From NCBI RefSeq assembly GCF_047807365.1, contig NZ_JBLOUI010000003.1:59084-123083 (forward strand): a stretch of 64,000 nucleotides of DNA, read 5' to 3'. How positions within the stretch are numbered: the first letter of the stretch is position 1; every line of letters begins with the position of its first letter. The notes beneath the pieces were generated by a model. It did no database searches. It had not been told where the DNA came from and saw nothing but the letters and a program-made list of their open reading frames with translations. The position numbers and the translations under genes were made by a program. The stretch comes from Peptacetobacter sp900539645 (GTDB lineage: Bacteria > Bacillota > Clostridia > Peptostreptococcales > Peptostreptococcaceae). Shown in pieces: positions 34,016 to 43,077 of the stretch.

Positions 34016-34786
34016 ATGTTAAATGAAATAAAAGTATTTGAAGGAAAAGAAGTAGAAGTAATAGAGTTAGATAGTGTTGTGTTATTTAATGCTAAAAATG
34101 TGGGTGAAGTATTAGGATTAGGAGATTCTTCTGTGAGAAAGGCAATAGGTAATATGAATGAAAATCAAGTTATATTATTAAAAAATTCTAATGTGAAAGA
34201 AAGTAACTTTAGAAAACTAGCTAATAGAGGAGAAAACTTTTTAACGGAAGCTGGTGTATATAAACTAGCTTTTAGAAGCAATAAAGCATCAGCAGAAAGA
34301 TTTACAAATTGGGTAGCAGAAGAAGTATTACCTAGCATAAGAAAACATGGAGCATATTTAACACCTAATACTATAGAAGAAGTTATAGCTAATCCTGATT
34401 TTGGTATAAGACTATTAGAAGAATTAAAATCAGAACAGGAAAAAAGAAAATTATTAGAACTAGACAATGAAAGAATGAAACCTAAAGAAGAATATTATGA
34501 CAGAATATTAAATGCCAAAGGAACTTTTAATGTAGGTCAGATATCTCAAGATTATGGAATGTCAGCTCAAGAATTTAATTCTGTATTATCAGCTTTAAAG
34601 ATACAGTATAAAAATAATGGGCAGTGGGTACTTTATAAAGGTTATCAGGGTAAAGGATATACAAAAAGTGAAGATATATACAAAAATGGCGTGGCTACTA
34701 AATTTACTAGATGGACTCCTAAAGGAAGAATATTCTTATATGAAGAATTAAAAAGACACAACATAGAACCAATATGCGAGGTGTAA
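34016..34786 (+). CDS. Phage antirepressor, Bro-N plus KilAC
   Basis: A 256-residue protein with TTAGGAGG before its ATG. Bro-N at residues 10-115 (LFNAKNVGEVLGLGDSSVRKAI...ENFLTEAGVYKLAFRSNK...WVAEEVLPSIRKHG) and a KilAC-type C-terminus (KGTFNVGQISQDYGMSAQEFNSVL...YTPKGRIFLYEEL-like). Classical domain order of phage antirepressors, which counter the CI-type repressor. Confidence 0.85.
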   Translation: MLNEIKVFEGKEVEVIELDSVVLFNAKNVGEVLGLGDSSVRKAIGNMNENQVILLKNSNVKESNFRKLANRGENFLTEAGVYKLAFRSNKASAERFTNWVAEEVLPSIRKHGAYLTPNTIEEVIANPDFGIRLLEELKSEQEKRKLLELDNERMKPKEEYYDRILNAKGTFNVGQISQDYGMSAQEFNSVLSALKIQYKNNGQWVLYKGYQGKGYTKSEDIYKNGVATKFTRWTPKGRIFLYEELKRHNIEPICEV

Positions 34787-34787
34787 A

Positions 34788-35147
34788 ATGTTTACTGAGT
34801 TTGGAAGAAGGAAAACAAATGATATTAAAACTACGAATTTAATAGGTTTTACAAATTTAGAAACACATACTTATGAATTTTGGTATTTATTAAAAATAAA
34901 TGAATATTGGTATGGCGTTAATAATAGTGGTAAAAAATTTACATACGAAAAATTTAATAGTAAAGAAGAATTAATAGAATATTTAAAATCTAATAATATA
35001 AGAGATTTTACACAATATTATTTAGATAAGAAATATTATAATGTAAATGGAAAAATATTATTTAAACATACTATTGGGTATGTAAAAAATGAGTATGAAA
35101 AACAATTTAAAACAAAGGTTAAGTATATAGATGATGAAGTTATATAA
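34788..35147 (+). CDS. Hypothetical protein in antirepressor cluster
   Basis: A 119-residue Tyr-rich protein (EFWYLLKINEYWYGVNNSGKK) with GCGAGGTG ahead of its ATG, two bases after the antirepressor stop. No family recognised. Confidence 0.55.
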   Translation: MFTEFGRRKTNDIKTTNLIGFTNLETHTYEFWYLLKINEYWYGVNNSGKKFTYEKFNSKEELIEYLKSNNIRDFTQYYLDKKYYNVNGKILFKHTIGYVKNEYEKQFKTKVKYIDDEVI

Positions 35148-35198
35148 TTTATCTTGATACTTAATTTTAAAAATAAATATAGAAAGGATAATGAAAGT

Positions 35199-36083
35199 AT
35201 GAAAAAAGAATTAAAAGAGGGGAAAATAACATTAGTTGATACTAATGCAAGAAGGGAATATTTTGAAAGTAATCCGATGCCAACAATACCATCGACAGAA
35301 GTAGCTCAGATGATGGATATAGAACACTCAAAATTATTAAGAAAAATAAGTGGAATAAATAAAGATTTTACTGAAGCCAAAATTGGCTTGAGTGATTATT
35401 GGATAGAATCTGAATACACAGATAGAAGTGGTAAAACAAATAAATGCTATGAAGTAACTAAAAAAGGTTGCGAGTTTTTAGCACATAAAACAACTGGTAC
35501 TAAAGGTAATTTATTCACAGCAAAATATATGGATAAATTTGAAGAGATGGAAAATATAATAAGAAGTTATGTTCCACAGTTATCAGAAAAAGAAAAATTA
35601 CAGTTATCTATATTAAATGGTAACGATACAGAAAGAATGGATAGTTTAAAAAGATATGAAGTATTATTAGAAGAAGAAATATCAGCACCATTATTAGAAA
35701 CAATAGATAATCAAGATGTAGTTATAGATACAATAATACCTGACGATAAATTATATGCAGTTGGAGATGTTGGAAGAATATTAAGAAGTTATACTAAAGA
35801 AATGGGATTCCAAAAGATATTTGATTATTTAAGAAATAATAAAATACTTATATCTGATAAAGGTACACAGAAACATAATTCACCTTACTATAATTATACA
35901 GATTATTTTATGATGAAACCTAATAAAAAAAGAAACGACGAAGATTATTATAAACCTTACTTTACTGGAAAAGGCTTAAAATGGTTCTTAAAAAGATTAG
36001 CTAGAGAGGGTATATTAGCTAAAGAAGATATAGAAAAAGTAGAAAATGATATAGTTAATAATGCAAATAAAAAGGAGAATTAA
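35199..36083 (+). CDS. Rha-family regulator with KilAC domain
   Basis: A 294-residue protein; ATG at 35199 follows AAAGGATAATG and an upstream TTGATAC element. Residues 25-110 match phage Rha proteins (PSTEVAQMMDIEHSKLLRKIS...ESEYTDRSGKTNKCYEVTKKGCEFLAHKTTGTKG). The C-terminus is KilAC-like (LYAVGDVGRILRS...NNKILISDKG...FTGKGLKWFLKRLA). Third antirepressor-type protein in a row; Rha interferes with phage growth in some hosts. Confidence 0.8.
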   Translation: MKKELKEGKITLVDTNARREYFESNPMPTIPSTEVAQMMDIEHSKLLRKISGINKDFTEAKIGLSDYWIESEYTDRSGKTNKCYEVTKKGCEFLAHKTTGTKGNLFTAKYMDKFEEMENIIRSYVPQLSEKEKLQLSILNGNDTERMDSLKRYEVLLEEEISAPLLETIDNQDVVIDTIIPDDKLYAVGDVGRILRSYTKEMGFQKIFDYLRNNKILISDKGTQKHNSPYYNYTDYFMMKPNKKRNDEDYYKPYFTGKGLKWFLKRLAREGILAKEDIEKVENDIVNNANKKEN

Positions 36084-36084
36084 T

Positions 36085-36267
36085 ATGTGGTACAGATGTG
36101 TCGAATGTAATACTATCTATTATATAGACGAATTAGATTCTACTGAGGGTGAGTTTTACAAATCTAATGGCATTACTTTATATAGGGGCGAGATATGTTC
36201 TTGCCCTAACTGTTCTTGTACTAAGTTTGAAATAGCAACAGGTATTGAAGATGAGGAGGATTATTAA
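36085..36267 (+). CDS. Small zinc-ribbon protein
   Basis: A 60-residue protein; ATG at 36085 after AAAGGAG. Two Cys pairs (CVEC near residue 5 and CPNC near 43) make a small zinc ribbon, with an acidic tail. Its last codons overlap the ribosome binding site of rtcB. Function unknown. Confidence 0.6.
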   Translation: MWYRCVECNTIYYIDELDSTEGEFYKSNGITLYRGEICSCPNCSCTKFEIATGIEDEEDY

Positions 36268-36268
36268 T

Positions 36269-37393
36269 ATGAAAATAATAGAAGGTAAATATAATAAAGC
36301 GAGAATACATACAAATATAATAGAAGAAAATGTTATAGAACAGATAAAAGAAATGTGTGATTTAGAAGAATTAAAAAATTCAAAAATAGAAATAATGCCT
36401 GATTGTCATTCAGGAAAAGGTTGCGTTATAGGAACAACAATAGTACAAGATATGTTTTCACCTATAAATCCTTCTTATGTTGGTGTAGATATAGGTTGTG
36501 GTGTATCTGCTATAGAAGTTTCTATAAGTGATAATGATTTTAATGAAGAAAAGCTATTTACAGTTTTAGATAATGCAATCATAAAAGGTATTCCTTATGG
36601 AACTAATGTTAGAAAAAAAGATGTAATAGACGATGAATGTTTTGGATTATTACAATGTTTAAAAAAAATAGATGATAAAACTATAGAAAGAGCTAAAAAA
36701 TCTTTAGGGACATTAGGTGGTGGAAATCACTTCATAGAAGTTGATAAAATGAATAATGGAAATTATTTAATAGTTGTCCATTCAGGAAGTAGAAATTTAG
36801 GTAAAAAAGTAGCAGAATACTATATGAGTATAGCTAATGAGAATGGATTTTTAATAAATAAATCAGATATATTCGATTATTTAATGGATATTAGCTTTTG
36901 CCAAAAATTCGCAAAATATAATAGGAAATTAATACTAGACATATTATATTTACATTTAAAGAAGAATTTTGAATGTGTTAAAGTTGAAAAAAGTTATTCT
37001 TCTATACATAACTTTGTAGAAGTTTTAGATGTAGAAAATGATAATGTTATAATAAGAAAAGGTGCAATACCTTCTTATGAAGGCGATACACTCTTAATAC
37101 CTATAAATATGCGTGATGGTATGATAATAGGTAAAGGTAAAAGTAATAAAAGTATAAATTGTTCAGCACCTCACGGTGCAGGAAGATTAATGGGTAGAGG
37201 ACAGGCTAAGAGAGAATTATCTTTAGAAGAATTTAAAAACCAGATGGAAGGAATACATTCTATTTGTGTATCAGAAGATACCTTAGATGAAGCGCCAAAT
37301 GCTTATAAACCTATAGAATCTATACTTGAAAATATATCAGAAATGGTTACAATAGAAGAAGTAGTAAAACCAATATATAATTTTAAAGCATAA
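36269..37393 (+). CDS. rtcB: RNA-splicing ligase RtcB
   Basis: A 374-residue protein; ATG at 36269 after GAGGAGG. Conserved RtcB signatures: PDCHSGKG (44-51), VDIGCGVS (73-80), GGGNHF (150-155), HSGSRNLG (171-178) and SAPHGAGRLMGRGQAKRE, whose His (H302) is the guanylylated nucleophile. It joins RNA 3'-phosphate or 2',3'-cyclic phosphate ends to 5'-OH ends with GTP and Mn. In a tRNA-carrying phage it could repair tRNAs cut by host anticodon nucleases. Possibly co-transcribed with the antirepressor cluster. Confidence 0.93.
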   Translation: MKIIEGKYNKARIHTNIIEENVIEQIKEMCDLEELKNSKIEIMPDCHSGKGCVIGTTIVQDMFSPINPSYVGVDIGCGVSAIEVSISDNDFNEEKLFTVLDNAIIKGIPYGTNVRKKDVIDDECFGLLQCLKKIDDKTIERAKKSLGTLGGGNHFIEVDKMNNGNYLIVVHSGSRNLGKKVAEYYMSIANENGFLINKSDIFDYLMDISFCQKFAKYNRKLILDILYLHLKKNFECVKVEKSYSSIHNFVEVLDVENDNVIIRKGAIPSYEGDTLLIPINMRDGMIIGKGKSNKSINCSAPHGAGRLMGRGQAKRELSLEEFKNQMEGIHSICVSEDTLDEAPNAYKPIESILENISEMVTIEEVVKPIYNFKA

Positions 37394-37407
37394 AGGAGAT
37401 GGAAATC

Positions 37408-37518
37408 TTGGAGCAAGAATGGTATATGTGCAGTAAATGTAAGAAGTGTAAGAATAAATGTAAATATTATTTTAAAATAAAAATAGAAGAATTTAGATGT
37501 AAAAAATTTGAAAAATAA
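37408..37518 (+). CDS. Cys-rich miniprotein
   Basis: A 36-residue ORF starting with TTG eight bases after AAAGGAGATGG. Five Cys in CSKCKKC-KNKC spacing suggest a metal-binding knuckle. Supported by ribosome binding site and Cys pattern only. Confidence 0.45.
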   Translation: MEQEWYMCSKCKKCKNKCKYYFKIKIEEFRCKKFEK

Positions 37519-37564
37519 TTGTATTTTTATTAAAAAAGTATTATACTCTAATTATAGGATATAT

Positions 37565-37655
37565 TTAAAGCTTATTAAAAACACAAGGTGTATTTAAATA
37601 TACGGTATATTCTTGTCATAATATTTTAGCTTAATTAAAACATAAGATGTATTGA
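37565..37655 (+). repeat. Imperfect 30-bp direct repeat in spacer
   Basis: Two similar stretches, AGCTTATTAAAAACACAAGG at about 37569 and AGCTTAATTAAAACATAAGA at about 37629, each followed by TGTATT. Meaning unknown; one could be a duplicated leader. Confidence 0.4.
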
Positions 37656-37686
37656 AAGGGAATGAAGTTTCATTCTCTTTTTTTAT
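37655..37686 (+). terminator. Terminator
   Basis: AAAGGGAATGA pairs with TCATTCTCTTT (one wobble), followed by a T-run. Confidence 0.75.
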
Positions 37687-37692
37687 TTTACG

Positions 37693-37721
37693 TTGACACC
37701 CTATTTTGAATATGCTATAAT
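37693..37721 (+). promoter_or_regulatory. Strong promoter (TTGACAC variant of the family)
   Basis: TTGACA, 17-bp spacer CCCTATTTTGAATATGC, TATAAT. Closest to the sigma-A consensus of all members. Confidence 0.92.
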
Positions 37722-37756
37722 ATAATTAACTTAATGAGCGAAGGATGGTAAATGAA

Positions 37757-38473
37757 ATGACTAAAATATGGAATGAGAAAACTGTAAAAGAAAGAATGTT
37801 GCAATATGTTAAAGTTGCAGAAGAATATTATAAAAAAGATTTTACTGAAAATTTTCCAAAAGTATTAATAAATGAAAGTAAAAAAATAACTAGAAATTTT
37901 GGTATGTTTAGAACTAAAGTTGAAAATGGAAAATATTATAGTTATAGTTTAGAAATATCTAGATATCTTATTAATAAGTATAATGATGAATTAATAGATA
38001 AAGTTATAGGACATGAAGTGGCACATTATATAACGTTTGAATTGTTTGGAGTAGGTCATAAACACAATAAAGTATTTAAAGAGGTTTGTAAAAATATATC
38101 GAAGTTAGGATTTGAAATAGATGGCTCTGCTTTAGTAAAAGATTCAGAAAAATATATAAGAGAAGATTATATTGAATCAAAAAAAGAAATAAAGGAAATT
38201 GAAAATCCTAAAAAGGTAAGATATATACAAACTTGTCCTGAGTGTGATTATTCTTGGCATAGTGTTTATAAAGTAGCTAGAAAAGATTCTATAAAGAAGT
38301 GGACTCAAAATTGGCGCTGTAAAAAACACGGACATAAATTAGTTGTATTTGATATAGTTGAAAATTTAAAATATTGGTCTACTTATAATACTAGAACCAA
38401 AAGATGGAGTTTGAGTAAAAAGAAAATGACATCTAAAGAAAATGAAAAATGTAATAATATGTTAAATAGCTAG
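37757..38473 (+). CDS. SprT-like protein with C-terminal zinc ribbon
   Basis: A 238-residue protein; ATG at 37757 after AAGGATGG. HEVAH at residues 86-90 with additional His at GVGHKHNKVF (101, 103) gives the SprT-like zinc site. Near residue 160 CPECDYSW...RCKKHGH forms a zinc ribbon, as in bacterial SprT proteins. Second SprT-like protein in the window (the other at 16469); the two share only the catalytic core. A palindromic AGCTAGATATA hairpin follows. Confidence 0.82.
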   Translation: MTKIWNEKTVKERMLQYVKVAEEYYKKDFTENFPKVLINESKKITRNFGMFRTKVENGKYYSYSLEISRYLINKYNDELIDKVIGHEVAHYITFELFGVGHKHNKVFKEVCKNISKLGFEIDGSALVKDSEKYIREDYIESKKEIKEIENPKKVRYIQTCPECDYSWHSVYKVARKDSIKKWTQNWRCKKHGHKLVVFDIVENLKYWSTYNTRTKRWSLSKKKMTSKENEKCNNMLNS

Positions 38474-38517
38474 ATATATCTATATCTAGCTTAATAAAAT
38501 AAATTGGAGGTATTAAA

Positions 38518-39150
38518 ATGGAAAATAGAGCAATTATAAAAATAATTGGAAAAACAGTTAGAGAACCAAGAGAGGTTAATAATTCTATGGAATTATATTT
38601 TAAAATATCTATGAGTAATAAAATTCCTAAAGGATTGAAAAAATTAGGTGTAACTTTTTGTAAAGTGAATGTAACTAAAAAAATGTGGGAAAGTTTAATA
38701 GAAGGTAAAGAGGTTAATAAAAATACAATTTATAGTATAAGTGGTGAAATTAAGGCATTAACAAATAGTGAAAATAAACCTTATATAGTAGTTAATTGTA
38801 TGAGTATTAATATAGATGAAGTTGAAGAAGAAGTAAAAATAAAAGAAGAAGTAAAAAAATCTAATAATTGGAGAGAAAAAATAAATGAGGATGAATTAAT
38901 AGAAATTAATTTAGAAGATATAGATATAGATTATTCTAAGCATAAATATTCAGTAATAGAAATGGGAGATAAAATAGGTATTAATTCTATAATAGCTGTT
39001 TCTCGAAAAGAAAATGGTAGATATTCTTTAATAGCAGGATTTAAAGCTTATGTTAGTTCAAAAATATATAGAAGTAATCAGCCTATAAAAGCGTATGTGT
39101 ATAATGGCGATAGAAAATCTTTTAAAGAAGAATTTGGAATTTCTTATTAA
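38518..39150 (+). CDS. OB-fold-like protein with ParB-type C-terminal domain
   Basis: A 210-residue protein with GGAGG before its ATG. Residues 1-105 look like an SSB-type OB fold (IIGKTVREPREVNNSMELYFKISM...YSISGEIKAL). Residues about 125-200 resemble the ParB/sulfiredoxin nucleotide-binding fold (LEDIDIDYSK...INSIIAVSRKENGRYSLIAGFKAYVSSK). An unusual combination of single-strand binding and ParB-like domains; function unknown, probably replication- or partition-associated. Confidence 0.5.
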   Translation: MENRAIIKIIGKTVREPREVNNSMELYFKISMSNKIPKGLKKLGVTFCKVNVTKKMWESLIEGKEVNKNTIYSISGEIKALTNSENKPYIVVNCMSINIDEVEEEVKIKEEVKKSNNWREKINEDELIEINLEDIDIDYSKHKYSVIEMGDKIGINSIIAVSRKENGRYSLIAGFKAYVSSKIYRSNQPIKAYVYNGDRKSFKEEFGISY

Positions 39151-39157
39151 AAATTAC

Positions 39158-39186
39158 TTGATACCTTATTTTAAATATGTTATAAT
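39158..39186 (+). promoter_or_regulatory. Promoter of thyX operon (TTGATAC family)
   Basis: TTGATA, 17-bp spacer, TATAAT; nearly identical to the promoter at 29625. Confidence 0.9.
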
Positions 39187-39254
39187 ATAATTATGGAAAG
39201 GGATATATCTGAAAATACAAGTTAATACCCTATTTTTAAAAAAGGAGGTTTGTT

Positions 39255-39950
39255 ATGGAAGTTAAATTACTCAATAAAGAAGAATGTAAAAATTTCTTTA
39301 AAACTTGGGGTGAATTCAGTAGCGTTTGTTATAATACTGATAAGAAATATGCAGAAAAAGTTGGAAAAACTTGTTTTGAGAGTGGGCATTATTCAGGTAG
39401 TAGAGCGTTTAGTTTCAATTTTGAAGTAAAAGGAATATCTCGTCGGTGTTCTCATCAGCTCGTTCGTCACTCGGTAGGTGTTACAGTAAATCAAAGAAGT
39501 CAAAGGTATTGCGATGAAAGTTTCTTTGATTATGTTGTACCACCTAAAATACGGAATAAACCTGTTGTAAGAAAAAAATACGATGAATTTATGAAAAGTA
39601 TTAATACTATGTATCGAACTTTAAATGGTATGTTGTATGAATTAGAGGGGATACAAGAAGATACAAGATATGTACTACCAAATGCTTGTACCACAGATTT
39701 AACGATAGGTTTTACTTTAGAAGCTTTAATACATTTTTGTGAAGAAAGGTTATGTACTGCTTCACAATGGGAAATAAGAGAATTAGCTGAAAATATAAAA
39801 CAAGAAGTGATAGAAGTATTACCTGAATTAGAAAGTAAACTTAATTCAAAATGTATAAATTTAGGTTATTGTCCTGAACCTGAAAAGAGATGTTGTGGGA
39901 GAAAACCTAATAAAAATAAAATAAAAATAATAGAATTGGAGGAAAATTAA
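39255..39950 (+). CDS. thyX: Flavin-dependent thymidylate synthase ThyX
   Basis: A 231-residue protein with AAAGGAGG before its ATG. The ThyX signature appears as RHSVGVTVNQRSQRY (residues 71-85), with the Ser and Arg residues of the substrate-binding motif in place. It makes dTMP from dUMP using FAD and methylene-tetrahydrofolate, supporting phage DNA synthesis. The C-terminus adds a Cys-rich tail (CINLGYCPEPEKRCCGRK). Starts an operon with the ssDNA-binding-like protein. Confidence 0.92.
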   Translation: MEVKLLNKEECKNFFKTWGEFSSVCYNTDKKYAEKVGKTCFESGHYSGSRAFSFNFEVKGISRRCSHQLVRHSVGVTVNQRSQRYCDESFFDYVVPPKIRNKPVVRKKYDEFMKSINTMYRTLNGMLYELEGIQEDTRYVLPNACTTDLTIGFTLEALIHFCEERLCTASQWEIRELAENIKQEVIEVLPELESKLNSKCINLGYCPEPEKRCCGRKPNKNKIKIIELEEN

Positions 39951-41023
39951 TGGGAGAAAAAAAATCAGAAGCTAAAAGTGTTAATTTTGTTATGGTTGGT
40001 AAAATAATGAAACCTAAACAAGAATCTAAATGGTATGAAGTTAAAGTTGGTAATAAAGGTGAAACAACTTTATTGAATTTTAATTTAAAAACAAATTCTA
40101 ATGTATTTAAAATGAATTTAATGGGATTTTTAAATAACAATGAAAACGAAAGAATAATATACGCTTTTAAAAGAGAAGGAGATAAAAATGTTAAATTTAA
40201 TTTCCTTTATTCTGAAAAAGAAAAATGTATAGAAGAAATGTCTGAGTTTTCTAAAATGGTGTTTAAAAATGATAATGATAAAAAAGAATTTTGTCATAAT
40301 ACAGATTTTATAAATTATTTAAAAGAACTTATAGATAATGAAGAAATAGTTAATAAACCTATAAAAATAGAAGGAAGAATAGAATATTCAAGATATAAAA
40401 ATAAAGAAAATAAAGAAGTTGAGAGTAAAAAATATGTACCACAGAGAATTACTTTACTTAATGAAGGGATTGAAGAAAAAGCTGAAGCTAATATAGAAAT
40501 GTTATTTGATGAAAATTCTATATTAGAAGGTGAAACAGAAGAAATAATGATACTTAATGGTAAAGTTATACAGTATGATTCTAAATTAGGGAAAGACACT
40601 TTGTTTGATGAAAGTATAGAATTTGATTTTACAGGAAAAGGTACTAAAGCTATAGATACAATAAAATCTAAATTAAATCTAGGAGAAAAAGAAGTTGGAA
40701 AACTTAATAAAATAGGTTTAAAGGTTGATTTAATAAGAGGTTCTGAAGATGTCAGATTGACTAAAGAAATGCTTTCTGATGAAGAAAAAGATTTAGTTGA
40801 TTTTGGTCTTATGACAATGGAAGAATTAGAAAAAGAAAAAGGATTAGGAAAAGGTGAATTTAGAGATAAAAAAATATTTAAAGGATTAGTTAAAGGTTAT
40901 AGTACAGGTGCTATCTTGACTAAATTTAATGAAGAATATTTTTCTGCTAAAATGGATGATGGATTAATCGGAGAATTGTTTGGCGAAAATTCAGAAGTGA
41001 TAAATGATGATTTACCGTTTTAA
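39950..41023 (+). CDS. SSB-like protein with DDLPF tail
   Basis: A 357-residue protein whose ATG overlaps the thyX stop. It ends in VINDDLPF, matching the acidic C-terminal tip by which bacterial SSB recruits partner proteins. Several beta-rich OB-like segments are present (FVMVGKIMKPKQESKWYEVKVGNKG; IKIEGRIEYSRYKN; IMILNGKVIQYDS). It is much longer than bacterial SSB. Best reading: a phage single-strand-binding protein analogue, next to the AAA ATPase and replication genes. Confidence 0.6.
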   Translation: MGEKKSEAKSVNFVMVGKIMKPKQESKWYEVKVGNKGETTLLNFNLKTNSNVFKMNLMGFLNNNENERIIYAFKREGDKNVKFNFLYSEKEKCIEEMSEFSKMVFKNDNDKKEFCHNTDFINYLKELIDNEEIVNKPIKIEGRIEYSRYKNKENKEVESKKYVPQRITLLNEGIEEKAEANIEMLFDENSILEGETEEIMILNGKVIQYDSKLGKDTLFDESIEFDFTGKGTKAIDTIKSKLNLGEKEVGKLNKIGLKVDLIRGSEDVRLTKEMLSDEEKDLVDFGLMTMEELEKEKGLGKGEFRDKKIFKGLVKGYSTGAILTKFNEEYFSAKMDDGLIGELFGENSEVINDDLPF

Positions 41024-41068
41024 TTTATTATAGTTGATACACAATTTTAAAAATAGGAGGAATAAAAA

Positions 41069-41471
41069 ATGGCTTTTACAAGACCAAAAATAAATAGGGC
41101 AAGTAATAATATAAATAAATTAAGAATATATATAAGAGCAGTAAGAAAATGGGGAAAAACAACTCTGTTTAGAGATTATGTAGAATGTCTTTACAATGGG
41201 GACGCTAGTAAAGGACTTTTAGTTGGTGTTGGTTATGAGCATGGTTATGATATGCTTGATAACCTTAATGCACTTCATGTAGATACTTGGAAAGATTTAA
41301 TAGAACTTAAAAACTGGCTTATATCTGAAAAAGGTAATGAACATAATATAGAAATAGTGGCATTTGATGTTGTAGATGAATTAATACCTATAGCTGAAAA
41401 AGAGGCTTGTAGGTTATCTCAAATAAAAATGAAAAAAAAATGTGAATCAATAAATAGTGCTTTTGGTGGAT
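41069..41471 (+). CDS. AAA ATPase (AAA_24-type), exon 1
   Basis: Exon 1 has 134 complete codons plus one base. It contains a degenerate P-loop AVRKWGKTTLF (the usual GxxxxGK is replaced by RAVRKWGKT) and a Walker B-like IVAFDVVDEL. The reading frame runs into a TAG inside the intron. Joining 41471 to 41798 gives ...NSAFGG-F-GKGQEKVKEL, restoring the AAA_24 pattern. These RecA-like ATPases are common in phage replication or recombination modules next to SSB. Confidence 0.75.
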
Positions 41472-41797
41472 TGGTAGCTTAGTTCACCTAAAATCTCTCT
41501 AGCCTATAAATATAGGGTGTAACATTTACGTTAGGAACAATAGGAAATGATTGTTAGAAATGTTGCTAACGGGGGAAGCTGACCAAGTAAAGTTGAAGTC
41601 AATCCCGTAGGAAGTGCTAGAAATAGTAAACCTCTAACGACTATCCAATATCTACTGAATACGAGAAATACGATTCAAATGTAGTGAGGTTACATTCAAG
41701 GTGAAATTCCTTGTTTGGAAATGGGAGAATAGGTATTTTGGTAATAGAAATACTGAAAAGATATAGTCTGTACCCATAGAAATATGAGAGTAATACG
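41472..41797 (+). ncRNA. Group I intron in the AAA ATPase gene
   Basis: A 326-nt intron without ORF. P1 forms between the exon end GGTGGAT (41465-41471) and the guide GTTCACC (41482-41488), with the diagnostic U-G pair at the 5' splice site. The core strands ACGACTA (about 41637) and ATAGTCT (about 41762) give P7/P3 pairing. The last intron base is G41797. Splicing restores the ATPase frame exactly. Confidence 0.88.
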
Positions 41798-42456
41798 TTG
41801 GTAAAGGTCAGGAAAAAGTTAAAGAATTAATAAAAGAATATTTTGCTGATTTAAGAAGTGCAGGATTTGGCACTTGGGCGATAGCACATACAAAAGATAA
41901 AACAATAAAAGAAAAAGGTATGAATGAGGATGAAGGTTATCAGGTGCTAACATCTAATCTATCTAATGCCTACGAATCTATTTTTGGGGATATATTCGAT
42001 TGTGTTCTTACTGGATATGTAGATAAAACAATAACAGATGGAAGAATAACTTCTTCTGTTAGAAAACTTGCTTTAAGAGGTGATTCTTATATAGAAGCAG
42101 GTTGTAGATTTGCAAATAATTCTGTTCCTGAGTATATAGAATGTTGTGAAGATTCAAGAGATACTGCAAAATTACTTATAAAAACTCTTAAAGATGGATT
42201 AAAAGGTTCGAAATCTAAACCTATGTCAGATGAAGAATTTGAAACTTTAGCCAAAAAAGAAATGAAAGAATTTGCAGAACAGAAAGTTGAAGTTAAAGAA
42301 GAAATAGATAGGGATTCATTATTAAGCCTTATAAAGAAAAATATAAAAAATCAAGAAGTAGTTACTAAAATAAAAGAACTAATGGGTTCTGAAGGAGTTA
42401 GTGCAGTTGGGGAATTATCTGACGAAGCACTAAATGATATATCTAAATTAATATAG
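41798..42456 (+). CDS. AAA ATPase (AAA_24-type), exon 2
   Basis: Begins TT-GGT-AAA-GGT to complete the split codon, then GKGQEKVKELIKEYFADLRSAGFGTWAIAHTKDK, a typical sensor-1 region of this ATPase family. The C-terminal 80 residues are acidic and helical, ending DEALNDISKLI. Codon frame continues cleanly to 42456. A separate start at 41920 is not needed once the intron is recognised. Confidence 0.8.
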
Positions 42457-42545
42457 ATAGAAATAAAGTAATTGTTATGTGAGGGTATATCAAATTTTTT
42501 GGTATACTCTCTAATAACAATTTAAGAAACGATTAAGGTGATTTA

Positions 42546-43076
42546 ATGGCTAATGTAAAATGCAAACATTGTGGCAAAAGAGTAGATAAGAAAAATGCAA
42601 TAAAAGAAGAATATATAACGAATACTTTGAAAATAGCAAATAGATACTTTTGCTCTGAAGAATGTAAGAAAAATTTTCATTATGATAAAACAATAAAAGT
42701 AGAATTTTATTCAAAGTGTTCAGAAATTTTAGGTGCAGAAATTACACGAAATGCTTATTTTAAAAAACGTATAAAAGAAATTGAAAATACGAAACTTATG
42801 TATACCTATGTTGATAGATATTTTGAAACTTTATTTGAAAGATTTAAATGTGAAATAAATAGGATAGAAAAAACTAAAACTATAAATCTTAATTATAAAA
42901 TTGCTGTACTAATTAATATGATTAGTTACGGGATGACAAAATATGTTAATGATGAAATAGCGGAAAATTATAAAATTGAAAATGAAATTTTAAAAGATTA
43001 TATAGATTATGAAAACTTAATGCCAAGAGGTAAACAAGTTAAACCTAGAAAAACAATATTTGACGAAGGAGATTAA
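42546..43076 (+). CDS. Zinc-finger hypothetical protein
   Basis: A 176-residue protein with an N-terminal zinc knuckle of TRASH/MYM style (KCKHCGKRV...YFCSEECKKNFH, residues 5-45) and a helical C-terminal domain. A GAGGGTATA/TATACTCTC hairpin precedes it. Function unknown. Confidence 0.65.
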   Translation: MANVKCKHCGKRVDKKNAIKEEYITNTLKIANRYFCSEECKKNFHYDKTIKVEFYSKCSEILGAEITRNAYFKKRIKEIENTKLMYTYVDRYFETLFERFKCEINRIEKTKTINLNYKIAVLINMISYGMTKYVNDEIAENYKIENEILKDYIDYENLMPRGKQVKPRKTIFDEGD

Positions 43077-43077
43077 T

